Counted from the first letter of the stretch, positions 34,099 through 43,623 are shown. The stretch: 64,000 nucleotides of DNA from Paraliobacillus zengyii (GCF_003268595.1 NZ_CP029797.1:3493501-3557500); one strand, 5' to 3'. Notes: generated by a model not told the origin, from the sequence alone. A program made the numbers and translations.

Positions 34099-34830
34099 AT
34101 GAGCTTAGCATTACGTAACGTTAGCAGAACCTTTGCCGGAAACACAGCCGTCCGAAATGTTAATTTATCTGTTCAACCTGGAGAGATAATTGGCTTACTA
34201 GGTACAAGTGGTTGTGGAAAAAGCACGATATTACGTGCAATATCTGGTTTGGATGATGGTTACGAAGGGGAAATCGAAATTAACGGAAGTACCTCTAAAG
34301 GTGTACATGATACCACAGGATTTATCTTTCAAGAACCACGCCTATTACCCTGGCTGACCGTATTAGACAATGTCACTTTTGGCCTAAAAGGTGATAAAGC
34401 AACTAGAGAGAAACGTGCGAAAGAATATATTGCGAACGTTGGGCTTGTTGGTAATGAAAATCTATACCCTCGTCAATTGTCAGGAGGAATGGCTCAACGC
34501 GTAGCAATTGCACGTGCACTCGTAACATCACCAGAAATTCTTTTATTAGATGAACCTTTTAGCGCGTTAGATGCATTTACGAAAATGCAACTACAGGACC
34601 TACTTCTGGATATATGGAAAGCATATCAATCAACTATTGTACTCGTAACGCATGATATAGATGAAGCTACTTATTTATGTGATCGAATCCTTATCCTTCG
34701 TGGTCAACCTGGCGAAGTTGATCGTGAAATAACCTTAACCGAACAAAGACCAAGAAATAGAGGAAGTCAGGAACTCGCAAAATGCAAATCTGATATATTA
34801 CAAAGTTTAGACCTTAATCGAACAAATTAG
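34099..34830 (+). CDS. Sulfonate-type ABC transporter ATP-binding protein (SsuB-like)
   Basis: A 243-residue ATPase: Walker A GTSGCGKST near residue 36, Q-loop FIFQEPRLLPW, signature LSGGMAQRVAIARAL, Walker B LLLDEPFSALD, and H-loop THDIDEA. The EPRLLPW motif is characteristic of the nitrate/sulfonate/taurine branch. It powers the transporter made with the two preceding genes. GGGGG precedes the ATG by about eight bases. The acyl-CoA synthetase gene follows after a 39-base gap. Confidence 0.92.
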   Translation: MSLALRNVSRTFAGNTAVRNVNLSVQPGEIIGLLGTSGCGKSTILRAISGLDDGYEGEIEINGSTSKGVHDTTGFIFQEPRLLPWLTVLDNVTFGLKGDKATREKRAKEYIANVGLVGNENLYPRQLSGGMAQRVAIARALVTSPEILLLDEPFSALDAFTKMQLQDLLLDIWKAYQSTIVLVTHDIDEATYLCDRILILRGQPGEVDREITLTEQRPRNRGSQELAKCKSDILQSLDLNRTN

Positions 34831-34869
34831 AGATAGAATAATGTTAAACAGACAAAGGGGAAAGCAGCG

Positions 34870-36537
34870 ATGGCTATTGAACTGACTCCTGTAAATGGAG
34901 TATATAATCTATCAAATTATCAAAAAACGAAAGATACATTCGACTGGGATCAAGCTAAAGAAGCTTTATATTATGGTAAGACAGGGAAAATGAATGCAGC
35001 TTACGAAACAATTGATCGGCACGTCGCCGATGGTTATGGTGATAAAATCGCGCTACATTATGTTGATCAAGAGGAAAGCTATTCACTTACTTTCCAACAG
35101 GTAAAAGAAAAAACAGATCATTACGCTAGAATTTTAAAAGAAAATGGCGTAAGAAAAGGCGATCGTGTTTTTATCTTTTTACCAAAAAATCCTGCATGCT
35201 ATATCTCTATCTTAGCAGTAATTAAAATAGGTGCAATTGCTGGTCCGTTGTTTGAAGGTTTTATGGATGAAGCAATACAAGATCGTATCAATGATTGCCA
35301 AGGGAATTTATTAATTACTGATAAAAATCTCGGGAAACGTGTACAGAAAAAACTAATTCCCTCATTAAAAGAAATTTTATATACAGAAGATATTGAATCG
35401 AAAACATATGTTACAGAAAATAATACATCCTTGATTGAATGGGTAGATCCCGAAGATGGTTTGCTTATTCATTATACGAGTGGTTCAACCGGCAAACCAA
35501 AAGGTGTACTTCATGCCCACCGATCGATCATTCATCACTACCAAACAGGAAAATGGGTGCTGGACATACAAGAAAACGATGTATATTGGTGTACATCACA
35601 TCCTGGTTGGGTTACCGGAAGTGTTTACGGTCTGTTCGCTCCATGGCTTAACAGAGCAACAATCGTAATACAAGGTGGACGTTTTAAAGCTGAAGATTGG
35701 TACCAATTGATTGAAACGTTACATGTTACAACATGGTATAGTGCACCAACAGCTTTCCGCATGTTAATGTCTCAGGGAGATCTTCATAAAAACTATGATC
35801 TATCATCCCTTCGTCACGTGCTAAGTGTTGGAGAACCACTAAATCCAGAAGTAATTAGCTGGGCATGGAATACTTTGAACTTACGCATTCACGACACATG
35901 GTGGATGACCGAAACAGGTGGACATCTAATTGTGAACTTACCTTCGGAAACAATTAAAGCTGGATCCATGGGTAGGGCATTTCCAGGAATTCATGTTGGC
36001 ATTTTGGATGAAGAAGGTAAAGAAGTCCCAAACGGTGAAGTAGGACAGTTAGCTGTGAAGACGCCATGGCCTGGATTAATGAAAGAAATTTGGGGGAACC
36101 ACGACAAATACAACTCTTACTTCCAATATAAAGGTTGGTATATTTCAGGTGATCTAGCTATTCAAGATTCGGAAGGATACGTCTTTTTCCAAGGCCGAAA
36201 TGATGATATGATCAACTCCGCTGGCGAAAGAATTGGACCTTTTGAAGTTGAGAGTACATTGATTGAACACCCTGCAGTTGCAGAAGCTGGCGTAATTGGT
36301 AAACCTGATGCATTACGCGGTGAAATTGTGAAAGCATTTATTACATTGCGAACTGGATACACTAGTTCAACTGAATTAATTGAAGAAATCCGTCTTTTCG
36401 TTCGAAATAAATTGGCAGCTCACTCTGCCCCAAGAGAAATTGAAGTAGTGGACGAATTACCTAAAACAAAAATCAGTGGTAAGATTTTGCGTAGAGAACT
36501 AAAACAGCAAGAAATAGAAAAAAGCTCAGTAAAGTAA
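34870..36537 (+). CDS. acsA: AcsA-like acetyl-CoA synthetase (AMP-forming)
   Basis: A 555-residue ANL-family ligase that activates a carboxylic acid to its CoA thioester. Seen are IHYTSGSTGKPKG for ATP, HPGWVTGSVYGLFAPW, TWYSAPTAFRMLM, DTWWMTETGG and YISGDLA, with the catalytic lysine in KTKISGKILRREL near the end. The tryptophan in DTWWMTETGG limits the pocket to small acids such as acetate or propionate in known enzymes. It is the last gene of the S-box operon, which ties CoA-thioester formation to methionine status. AAAGGGG precedes the ATG. A paralogue elsewhere may serve general acetate use. Confidence 0.88.
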   Translation: MAIELTPVNGVYNLSNYQKTKDTFDWDQAKEALYYGKTGKMNAAYETIDRHVADGYGDKIALHYVDQEESYSLTFQQVKEKTDHYARILKENGVRKGDRVFIFLPKNPACYISILAVIKIGAIAGPLFEGFMDEAIQDRINDCQGNLLITDKNLGKRVQKKLIPSLKEILYTEDIESKTYVTENNTSLIEWVDPEDGLLIHYTSGSTGKPKGVLHAHRSIIHHYQTGKWVLDIQENDVYWCTSHPGWVTGSVYGLFAPWLNRATIVIQGGRFKAEDWYQLIETLHVTTWYSAPTAFRMLMSQGDLHKNYDLSSLRHVLSVGEPLNPEVISWAWNTLNLRIHDTWWMTETGGHLIVNLPSETIKAGSMGRAFPGIHVGILDEEGKEVPNGEVGQLAVKTPWPGLMKEIWGNHDKYNSYFQYKGWYISGDLAIQDSEGYVFFQGRNDDMINSAGERIGPFEVESTLIEHPAVAEAGVIGKPDALRGEIVKAFITLRTGYTSSTELIEEIRLFVRNKLAAHSAPREIEVVDELPKTKISGKILRRELKQQEIEKSSVK

Positions 36538-36566
36538 GGCAGATGTGATTTCTGCCTTACTTTTTT
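36535..36566 (+). terminator. Terminator of the S-box operon
   Basis: An 8-bp stem TAAGGCAG/CTGCCTTA with a 9-base loop and a T7 tract overlaps the acsA stop. Confidence 0.85.
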
Positions 36567-36572
36567 ATTTGT

Positions 36573-37136
36573 TTACCATTTATTTATATAGCGCGGTTGA
36601 TAGTCCGTCATCCTACTTAGTAAAGTATCAACGTTTTCCTCTAAAATAATTAGCTCTTTATATTCTTTTTTGACAAAGCCTTCAGCTATCATGTGGTCAA
36701 AAAGCGCTACGATTGGATCATAATAATGATTTATATTTAAAAGTGCACACGGCTTGTGATGGTAGTCAAGTTGAGCCCAAGTGAATACCTCAAACCACTC
36801 TTCTAATGTCCCAGAACCTCCAGGCAATGCTATAAAACCATCCGCTAATTCAGCCATTAACGCTTTCCTTTCATGCATCGTTTCTACTACATGTATTTCG
36901 GTTAAGTTCTGATGAGCGATTTCAACGTCAGCTAACTTTTTAGGAATCACACCAATTACTTCTCCTCCTGCCTCTAGAACACCATCTGCCACAGCACCCA
37001 TACACCCTACCGTTGCTCCACCATAAATGAGATCTATTCCATTTGCTACTAGAATTTCACCTAACTTTCTTGCTTGTTCCATATAGATCAGGTTATTCCC
37101 TTTACTAGAACCACAATATACTGCCACTGTTTTCAT
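36573..37136 (-). CDS. LOG family protein (cytokinin riboside 5'-monophosphate phosphoribohydrolase-like)
   Basis: A 187-residue Rossmann-fold enzyme of the LOG/TIGR00730 family (YvdD-like). Seen are VAVYCGSSKGNNLIY at the start, DLIYGGATVGCMGAVADG, MHERKALM and the diagnostic PGGSGTLEEWFEVFTW. Plant and bacterial relatives release the base from nucleoside monophosphates. The ATG at 37134-37136 is used because AAAGGA sits nine bases before it; an ATG two codons earlier is too close. It is single and divergent from the XRE gene cluster. The true substrate in Bacillaceae is not certain. Confidence 0.9.
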   Translation of the reverse strand: MKTVAVYCGSSKGNNLIYMEQARKLGEILVANGIDLIYGGATVGCMGAVADGVLEAGGEVIGVIPKKLADVEIAHQNLTEIHVVETMHERKALMAELADGFIALPGGSGTLEEWFEVFTWAQLDYHHKPCALLNINHYYDPIVALFDHMIAEGFVKKEYKELIILEENVDTLLSRMTDYQPRYINKW

Positions 37137-37246
37137 GAACATCTATCCTTTCCTGTTATCTGCTTTTATTCTAACGTATTAAAATAAAGTTAGCATTATA
37201 TATGTAAAGATATTTTGACACTTTTTTGATGAGAGGAGCGTGGCTC

Positions 37247-37462
37247 GTGAAGGTTATCAACCACATTCAGGAAGTACGTAAAAGCAGACAGATTACACAA
37301 GTGAAAATGGCAGAAGACTTACAAATCACGCGTCAAACTATTAATGCAATTGAAAAAAATAAATATAATCCTAGTTTAGAACTTGCTTTAAAATTAGCTA
37401 GCTATTTTGATATACCATTTGAAACTTTATTCTATTTAGAGAAAGGAGAAACCAAAAAGTGA
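37247..37462 (+). CDS. Small XRE-family transcriptional regulator
   Basis: A 71-residue helix-turn-helix protein: QITQVKMAEDLQITRQTINAIEKNKYNPSLELALKLA covers the five-helix DNA-binding domain, and FDIPFETLFYLE completes it. Such small Cro/YgzD-like regulators typically sit ahead of membrane-protein genes and repress them. The GTG at 37247 has GAGGAG eight bases upstream. Its stop codon overlaps the GTG start of the next small gene (GTGA), implying translational coupling. Confidence 0.9.
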   Translation: MKVINHIQEVRKSRQITQVKMAEDLQITRQTINAIEKNKYNPSLELALKLASYFDIPFETLFYLEKGETKK

Positions 37463-37596
37463 AGAAAAAGCATCAAATACTTATGTATGTGTTCCTAATT
37501 ATCTGTATTCAATTTGGAGGATTTTTAGGCCTATATTTAATTGAAAAAAGGAGGGTAAGAGATTCCCTTATCACTTTTGGAAATAATCACATATAG
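37459..37596 (+). CDS. 45-residue putative membrane micropeptide
   Basis: A short gene reading MKKKHQILMYVFLIICIQF onward. It has one hydrophobic helix (about residues 8-28) between a basic head and an EKRRVRD tail. Its GTG start overlaps the TGA stop of the XRE gene, and AAAGGAGAAACC lies within normal range upstream. It ends 34 bases beyond the proposed ATT start of the next gene. The coupling supports a real gene, although it is too small to assign to a family. Confidence 0.6.
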   Translation: MKKKHQILMYVFLIICIQFGGFLGLYLIEKRRVRDSLITFGNNHI

Positions 37597-37876
37597 TTTA
37601 ATCGGCACAATAGGCGGCTTTGGAATTGTCTTTTTGCAATCCTACTATCGCAAGAAAAAACATGGGAATGTACCAACAGTAGATGAGAGAAGTCTTTTAC
37701 TATTTAAACGATACTTTTTGCTTGTTTTGTATATAGTGTTATTTGGTAGTAGTGCTCTACTCCTTATCCTTTTCGCAATAGGTGTTAAAACAATCGAAAT
37801 CGAAATCCTAATAGTCTACATGATGTTTTTGTTTATTTTCATCGAACTAGGTGCGTTCATTACCAAAAGATTATAA
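37562..37876 (+). CDS. Small membrane protein of the XRE cluster, possible ATT start
   Basis: About 104 residues with three hydrophobic helices: ITYSLIGTIGGFGIVFLQS, FLLVLYIVLFGSSALLLILFA and ILIVYMMFLFIFIELGAFI. In between lies VPTVDERSLLLFKRY, a pattern seen in small membrane proteins coded beside XRE regulators. The only conventional in-frame start (TTG 37577) lies over 20 bases from the strong GGAGGG site, while ATT 37562 lies about seven bases from it. No other start codon exists after the in-frame TAA near 37556. The ATT choice is inference. Confidence 0.7.
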   Translation: MPLSLLEIITYSLIGTIGGFGIVFLQSYYRKKKHGNVPTVDERSLLLFKRYFLLVLYIVLFGSSALLLILFAIGVKTIEIEILIVYMMFLFIFIELGAFITKRL

Positions 37877-37915
37877 CTTTCACAAGTTGCTCTTAAACTA
37901 TTCTATTGATGTTCT

Positions 37916-37959
37916 ATCCTGAAGGACTACCAGACTAATTTTCAGAAGTCCTTCAGGAT
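37916..37959. terminator. Bidirectional terminator after the XRE cluster
   Basis: Arms ATCCTGAAGGACT and AGTCCTTCAGGAT are complementary and separated by an 18-base loop. The 3' arm overlaps the last codons of the opposing Cys-Cys micropeptide gene. Confidence 0.7.
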
Positions 37960-38087
37960 TTATCAGCACTTTTCTTTTCAATTTCACTCCAATCGACCTT
38001 TTTGTTCACCTCCTCAATTTCCACATTACAACAGTCTTTTTCCTTTTTTACAAATAGTTTACTAAAAACAGACTTCTTTTCCGTCAT
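37953..38087 (-). CDS. 44-residue Cys-Cys micropeptide next to the COG0701 permease
   Basis: A small soluble peptide reading MTEKKSVFSKLFVKKEKDCC onward, then NVEIEEV and a lysine/glutamate-rich tail. AAGGAGGTG lies seven to eight bases before the ATG at 38085-38087, one of the best ribosome sites here. The gene begins 13 bases after the permease stop, so the two are surely cotranscribed. The vicinal Cys19-Cys20 pair followed by a VEIEEV strand suggests a thiol or soft-metal chaperone partner. I recall similar peptides beside such permeases, but have no family name. Confidence 0.75.
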   Translation of the reverse strand: MTEKKSVFSKLFVKKEKDCCNVEIEEVNKKVDWSEIEKKSADKS

Positions 38088-38100
38088 CTCTTTCACCTCC

Positions 38101-38988
38101 TTAAAGTATCGATTGTGCAATAAAACCAGCTATGATTGCCACTGATAAAATTGAGATCAAAAATGCAATAACTAATCTTCGTTTAAATAACTTACTAAGC
38201 AATACCACTTCAGGAATACTTGCTCCTGCACCACCAATTACAAGCGCAATTATCGAGCCGATCCCCATTCCCTTTGATACCAGCGCGTCCGCAATTGGTA
38301 GAATAGCCTCCGCACGAATATACATTGGAATACCAATAATAGAGGCGACCGGAATTGCCCAAGGCTGATCTCCACCCGCAAAACGTACAATTATTTCTTC
38401 TGGTAGAAAGCCATGAATGAAAGAGCCAATCAGAACGCCAATTACTAAAAATGGTAAAACAGGATAAAAGAATCCCCAAGCATCTTGCAACGCTACTCTC
38501 CATTTTGGTTGTTCTGTGTTGTGTTCTGTTTCTGTTTTACTCTTTCGTACACGAACTTCTTTCACAAAATCTGCTAAACCTAATGTCATCCAAACAACTC
38601 CAATTAAAATTGCAAATATCGCTACAATTACCGTATAAAATAATGCTGCATTCCAGCCCATCAATGTCCCGATCAGGATGATAATGACTGGGTTTAATAA
38701 TGGCGATGCAATTAAGAAAGTCATTGTTGGGCCAAAAGGAGCGCCAGACGATAATAATCCTGCTAATATAGGTATGGTCGAACATGAACAAAAAGGGCTT
38801 ATTGCTCCTAGACCAACACCATATAAATAGCTGATAAATTTATTGGGTCGATCTAACATCCGTTTTATCTTATCTTCTGATATATTTTGCTGTAACAAAC
38901 TAATTAAAAAGCTAATAAAAATAAATAAAACTGCTAATTCCAGAAAAAGCGTAACAAACGTTATTATAAAATCTGTCCATCCATTCAT
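38101..38988 (-). CDS. COG0701-type permease (arsenite permease-like)
   Basis: A 295-residue protein with about eight membrane helices. The signature loop SPFCSCSTIPILAGLLSSGAPFG and ASPLLNPVIIILIG mark the DUF318/COG0701 permeases, some of which export methylarsenite or other thiol-reactive compounds. The CSC pair lies in a membrane re-entrant region. The ATG at 38986-38988 has GAGGAG nine bases upstream; a longer frame adds 22 residues with no site. Between it and the ArsR-like gene lies an ATCAA-N6-TTGAT operator (39028-39043). The cargo is probably a thiol-reactive or metalloid species, by inference. Confidence 0.88.
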   Translation of the reverse strand: MNGWTDFIITFVTLFLELAVLFIFISFLISLLQQNISEDKIKRMLDRPNKFISYLYGVGLGAISPFCSCSTIPILAGLLSSGAPFGPTMTFLIASPLLNPVIIILIGTLMGWNAALFYTVIVAIFAILIGVVWMTLGLADFVKEVRVRKSKTETEHNTEQPKWRVALQDAWGFFYPVLPFLVIGVLIGSFIHGFLPEEIIVRFAGGDQPWAIPVASIIGIPMYIRAEAILPIADALVSKGMGIGSIIALVIGGAGASIPEVVLLSKLFKRRLVIAFLISILSVAIIAGFIAQSIL

Positions 38989-39027
38989 AAAGAAAACTCC
39001 TCTCATAATCTTTTTATTACACATTAC

Positions 39028-39043
39028 ATCAAAAAAAATTGAT
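39028..39043. promoter_or_regulatory. ArsR-type operator 1
   Basis: ATCAA-N6-TTGAT, extended on both sides to ACATCAA/TTGATGT, lies between the regulator gene and the permease. It may control a second, permease-specific promoter. Confidence 0.7.
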
Positions 39044-39059
39044 GTATGGCGCAAAAAAA

Positions 39060-39377
39060 TTATTTTTTACTCGGATAAAATATGCAACATAGTTCTTCGG
39101 ACAATAGACCTTTGACTTCTTTATCATTTAAACGATAATAATTCCATGTACCAATCTTTTCTCGTTCTATTAGATTCGCGTCCAACAAAATTTTTAGATG
39201 ATATGATAATTTAGATTGTGGTAAATTTACCTTTTCCGTTAAATCACAAACACATAGCTGTCCATGCTGATTAAGTTCATACATAACTTGTAACCGTAAC
39301 TGATCTGCTAATGCCTTAAACTTTAATTCATACGTTTCGAATTGAACTTTATTATTTATCTGTTTTGTCTGCAACAA
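39060..39377 (-). CDS. ArsR/SmtB-family metalloregulator
   Basis: A 105-residue winged-helix repressor. The core reads FKALADQLRLQVMYELNQ, LTEKVNLPQSKLSYHLKILLDANLIEREK and GTWNYYRL. Cys42 and Cys44 in LCVCDL form the As(III)/Sb(III) binding pattern of ArsR (ELCVCDL), and a further Cys97-Cys98 pair lies near the C-terminus. Three matching operators (39028, 39396, 39456) surround it. The start is one of two adjacent TTG codons after AGGAGGT; the first is used. It should derepress the permease and micropeptide genes on binding a thiophilic ligand. Confidence 0.92.
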   Translation of the reverse strand: MLQTKQINNKVQFETYELKFKALADQLRLQVMYELNQHGQLCVCDLTEKVNLPQSKLSYHLKILLDANLIEREKIGTWNYYRLNDKEVKGLLSEELCCIFYPSKK

Positions 39378-39395
39378 CCTTACCTCCTCTAATAT

Positions 39396-39411
39396 ATCAA
39401 ATAAAATTGAT
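39396..39411. promoter_or_regulatory. ArsR-type operator 2 at the promoter
   Basis: ATCAA-N6-TTGAT lies directly after the -10 element (TATAAT on the minus strand, 39420-39425), covering the predicted start point of the arsR-like transcript. Confidence 0.8.
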
Positions 39412-39455
39412 GTATCCTCATTATATTACTTATTTTTAAAAACACAATACTTTAG

Positions 39456-39471
39456 ATCAAAATAATTTGAT
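39456..39471. promoter_or_regulatory. ArsR-type operator 3
   Basis: A third ATCAA-N6-TTGAT copy, 60 bp from operator 2. It sits within a longer inverted repeat (AACACAATAC/GTATTGTGTT, 39440-39481) that could also form a hairpin. Confidence 0.65.
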
Positions 39472-39493
39472 GTATTGTGTTTATTTAAAACTT

Positions 39494-39952
39494 CGTAGTC
39501 AATAGAAACTGCGACGTATATCCTAACCCGTCGCGTCATCAAATGTTTTCGCTTTCCGGTGGGCACAACCATTTGCTTCCGTAGCTGGCGTCTAATTACA
39601 AACGATATCAGTATGGACAGATAAGATGAATTAATCTGGTTGAAAGTAACAATTAACATGCTGATTGTTACTTTCAAAATTTGATTAGAACCCATCACTT
39701 TACGTTCACATTTATACTCACTGTTAGTGATGAGCAGACGGGTACTAGCGTATCAAGTGAAATTGACGACACTCCTGCTGGAACAGCAAATGTTTTCGAT
39801 GGGATGAGTAATCGCAATCCCACGGGCTGAAGATCCACTTTGGAAAGCGATTTTTGCTTTCCAAATTTAGCTGAAGCCATGCCTGCGAAAAGGGAGTCAA
39901 TTTCACTTGAGGAGCGGGGCAGGAAATTCTATTAAGTCGCAGTTGATGAAAA
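39494..39952. repeat. Interspersed hairpin repeat, copy D (composite)
   Basis: Two parts: 39494-39590 (ATAGAAACTGCGACGTA, GCTTTCCGGTGGGCAC) resembles the left part of copy B; 39728-39952 is the inverted counterpart of copy A plus the GATTGC/CCCATCGAAAA motif of copy C. Small open frames here (39426-39698, 39695-39880) are repeat by-products. No other gene was seen in 39482-40040. Confidence 0.8.
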
Positions 39953-40040
39953 TTGTGACCTAATAGAATTTTTAATTCGTTGCGTAAGTAAAATATTTTT
40001 TTGATTATTAGACCTCAGTTTTTTTAGACTTTCTTTCGAT

Positions 40041-40070
40041 AAAAAAGAAGAGCTCGTTTCGCTCTCCTTA
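40041..40070 (-). terminator. Terminator of the beta-glucoside operon
   Basis: On the minus strand AGGAGAGC and GAGCTCTTCT pair around a short loop, followed by TTTTTT, ten bases past the GH1 stop. Confidence 0.8.
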
Positions 40071-40079
40071 AAATCACGC

Positions 40080-41519
<1,440 letters not shown>

Positions 41520-41566
41520 TCATTCCTCCTATTTACGTTTATCAACTTCTTATGTAGAAACAACAT

Positions 41567-41606
41567 ACAGCAAGGAGAGTATCAGTCAGTACTCACACCT
41601 TGCTGT
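41567..41606 (-). promoter_or_regulatory. Intercistronic hairpin between bglP and GH1 gene
   Basis: ACAGCAAGG and CCTTGCTGT pair across a 22-base loop. There is no strong T run, so it is more likely an mRNA-stability or processing element than a terminator. Confidence 0.45.
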
Positions 41607-41639
41607 CATATTGTTTATTACTTATTAAACTGCCTTATC

Positions 41640-43586
41640 TTAATTTCCAGAATTCTCATTTTTTAGCGTAATTAATGTTTCTGTTGGTTTAACTATATGT
41701 TGCTCTGTAAAGGAAATTACCGCATAGTTATCTGGATTGGTTACAATCACTGGTGTTGTTACAAGATAACCAGCTTTCTTAATTTCAACTAGATCAAATT
41801 CAACAAGTAATTTACCTTTTTCTACTATATCACCTTGTTTTACATAGCTTGTGAAATATTGACCACCCAGATTAACAGTATCCATACCAACATGAATCAG
41901 AATTTCTGCACCATCTTCTGTTGTAATTCCAAGTGCATGCTTGGTAGGGAATAATGCTGTAATTGTTCCTGTAACTGGTGAGAATAATTTACCCTCGATT
42001 GGTTCAATCGCAACCCCTTTACCCATTGCACCTGAAGCAAATGATTCATCTTTAATTTCTGATAATTGTCTTACTTCACCAGCAAGTGGGCTAGCGATAA
42101 CTTCTCCATTAATTGCTTTTTCTTCTACAACCACTTTATCTGTTGCAGGTGTAGTTGTTTCTTCTTTAACCGTTTGTTCTGAAGTCTTTTCGTTTTTCAC
42201 ACCGAATAGATACGTTAAAACGATACCTAAAACAAGCGCACCTATCATTGCAATGATCATACCCCAGAATCCTGCATCCATTCCTTCAGGACTAATGTAA
42301 GATGGTATACCAAAGATTCCTAATCCACCAATCATATAACCTCTTGTACCTGCAATACCTAGCACAGCACCACCAAGACCAGCGACAATACAACTTATAA
42401 TAAAAGGTCTTTTCAGTGGAAGTGTAACACCATAAATTGCTGGTTCCGTTACACCAAAGATACCTGAAATAGCTGCTGGAATACTTAATGTTTTAATTTT
42501 TTTGTTTTTCGTTTTCATTAGAACACCAATTACAGCACCAGTTTGTGCAAATGAAGCTGTAAACATCATTGCTAAGATTGGATCTGAACCTAATGTTGTT
42601 AAATTGTTAATAGCAATTGGTATAAGACCCCAGTGTAGACCAAAGATAACTAACACTTGCCAGAACGCTCCAATGAATGCTCCTGCAATAATAGGACTTA
42701 GATCATAAATACCATTTGTCGCCATACCGATAAGGTTAGCCGCCCAAGTTGCAATTGGTCCAATTACCATAAATGTTATTGGTACAACTATAATAAGCGT
42801 TAAGAATGGAACAACAAATACTTTTACTACATCAGGGATTAATTTCTTAAGGAATCCTTCTACTCTTGATGCAAAGAATGCTGCTAAAATAATTGGAATA
42901 ACAGATGATGAATATGTCATAAGAATTACTGGAATACCTAAAAACTCAACAAAAATCGGAGCTTCAAATAACGCTGAACCTGCAAACAAAGTATATAATG
43001 GTTCACCTGCTGATAGAGCTGTAATATCAGGATAAACTAACGAACCACCTATTGCCATACCGATAAATGGTGATCCACCAAATTTTTTAATCGCGGTATA
43101 TCCTAAGAATATTGGGAAGAAGTAAAATAATGAATCCCCTACAGCATTTAATATTTGATACGTACCTGAAGTATCTTCTAACCAACCTAAAGCTAAAAAT
43201 AGTGCATTAAAACCTTTGATCATACCTGTTGCTGCTAACACACCAAGTACAGGAGTAAATATACTAGCAATAATATCTATTAATTTATTAAATATGCTTT
43301 GATTTGAATTATCTTCCTCTTCTTCAGTTGCAGCAGTTTGGAATCCACCAAGTTCAACAATTTCTTTAAATACATCTGGTACGTGATTACCAATAACAAC
43401 TTGGTATTGACCACCACTCTTCATTACTGTAACGATACCATCCATATCTTTTAAGACTTCTGTGTTTGCTTTACTTTCATCTCTTAACTTAAAACGTAAA
43501 CGTGTAATACAATGAACAACGCTGATAACGTTTTCTTTTCCGCCGACGTTTTGGATAATGTCTTTTGACAATTGTTCGTATTTCAT
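41640..43586 (-). CDS. bglP: Beta-glucoside PTS permease EIIBCA (BglP)
   Basis: A 648-residue transporter-kinase with three domains. IIB (about 1-85) carries phosphorylated Cys26 in VVHCITRLRF; IIC (about 105-455) has about ten membrane helices and FGVTEPAIYGVTLPLKRPF. After a linker, IIA (about 500-645) has SPVTGTITALFPTKHALGITT and the active His in ILIHVGMDTV. It imports aryl-beta-glucosides or cellobiose-like sugars with phosphorylation. Leader RNA with RAT and terminator (43624-43706) and a cre-like site control it. No LicT/BglG antiterminator gene is in the window. Confidence 0.93.
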   Translation of the reverse strand: MKYEQLSKDIIQNVGGKENVISVVHCITRLRFKLRDESKANTEVLKDMDGIVTVMKSGGQYQVVIGNHVPDVFKEIVELGGFQTAATEEEEDNSNQSIFNKLIDIIASIFTPVLGVLAATGMIKGFNALFLALGWLEDTSGTYQILNAVGDSLFYFFPIFLGYTAIKKFGGSPFIGMAIGGSLVYPDITALSAGEPLYTLFAGSALFEAPIFVEFLGIPVILMTYSSSVIPIILAAFFASRVEGFLKKLIPDVVKVFVVPFLTLIIVVPITFMVIGPIATWAANLIGMATNGIYDLSPIIAGAFIGAFWQVLVIFGLHWGLIPIAINNLTTLGSDPILAMMFTASFAQTGAVIGVLMKTKNKKIKTLSIPAAISGIFGVTEPAIYGVTLPLKRPFIISCIVAGLGGAVLGIAGTRGYMIGGLGIFGIPSYISPEGMDAGFWGMIIAMIGALVLGIVLTYLFGVKNEKTSEQTVKEETTTPATDKVVVEEKAINGEVIASPLAGEVRQLSEIKDESFASGAMGKGVAIEPIEGKLFSPVTGTITALFPTKHALGITTEDGAEILIHVGMDTVNLGGQYFTSYVKQGDIVEKGKLLVEFDLVEIKKAGYLVTTPVIVTNPDNYAVISFTEQHIVKPTETLITLKNENSGN

Positions 43587-43623
43587 AATAAACCCTTCCT
43601 TCTGTTATTATATTTTAAAAACA

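Noticed and set aside
34870..36537. DMSP-type methylmercaptopropionyl-CoA ligase (DmdB) as an identity for the synthetase
   Set aside because: The sulfur context is tempting, but DTWWMTETGG with its pocket tryptophan matches AcsA-type acetyl-CoA synthetases better.
39426..39880. 90- and 61-codon frames on the minus strand
   Set aside because: They overlap repeat copy D and the ArsR operator 3; no ribosome sites and no protein-like pattern were seen.
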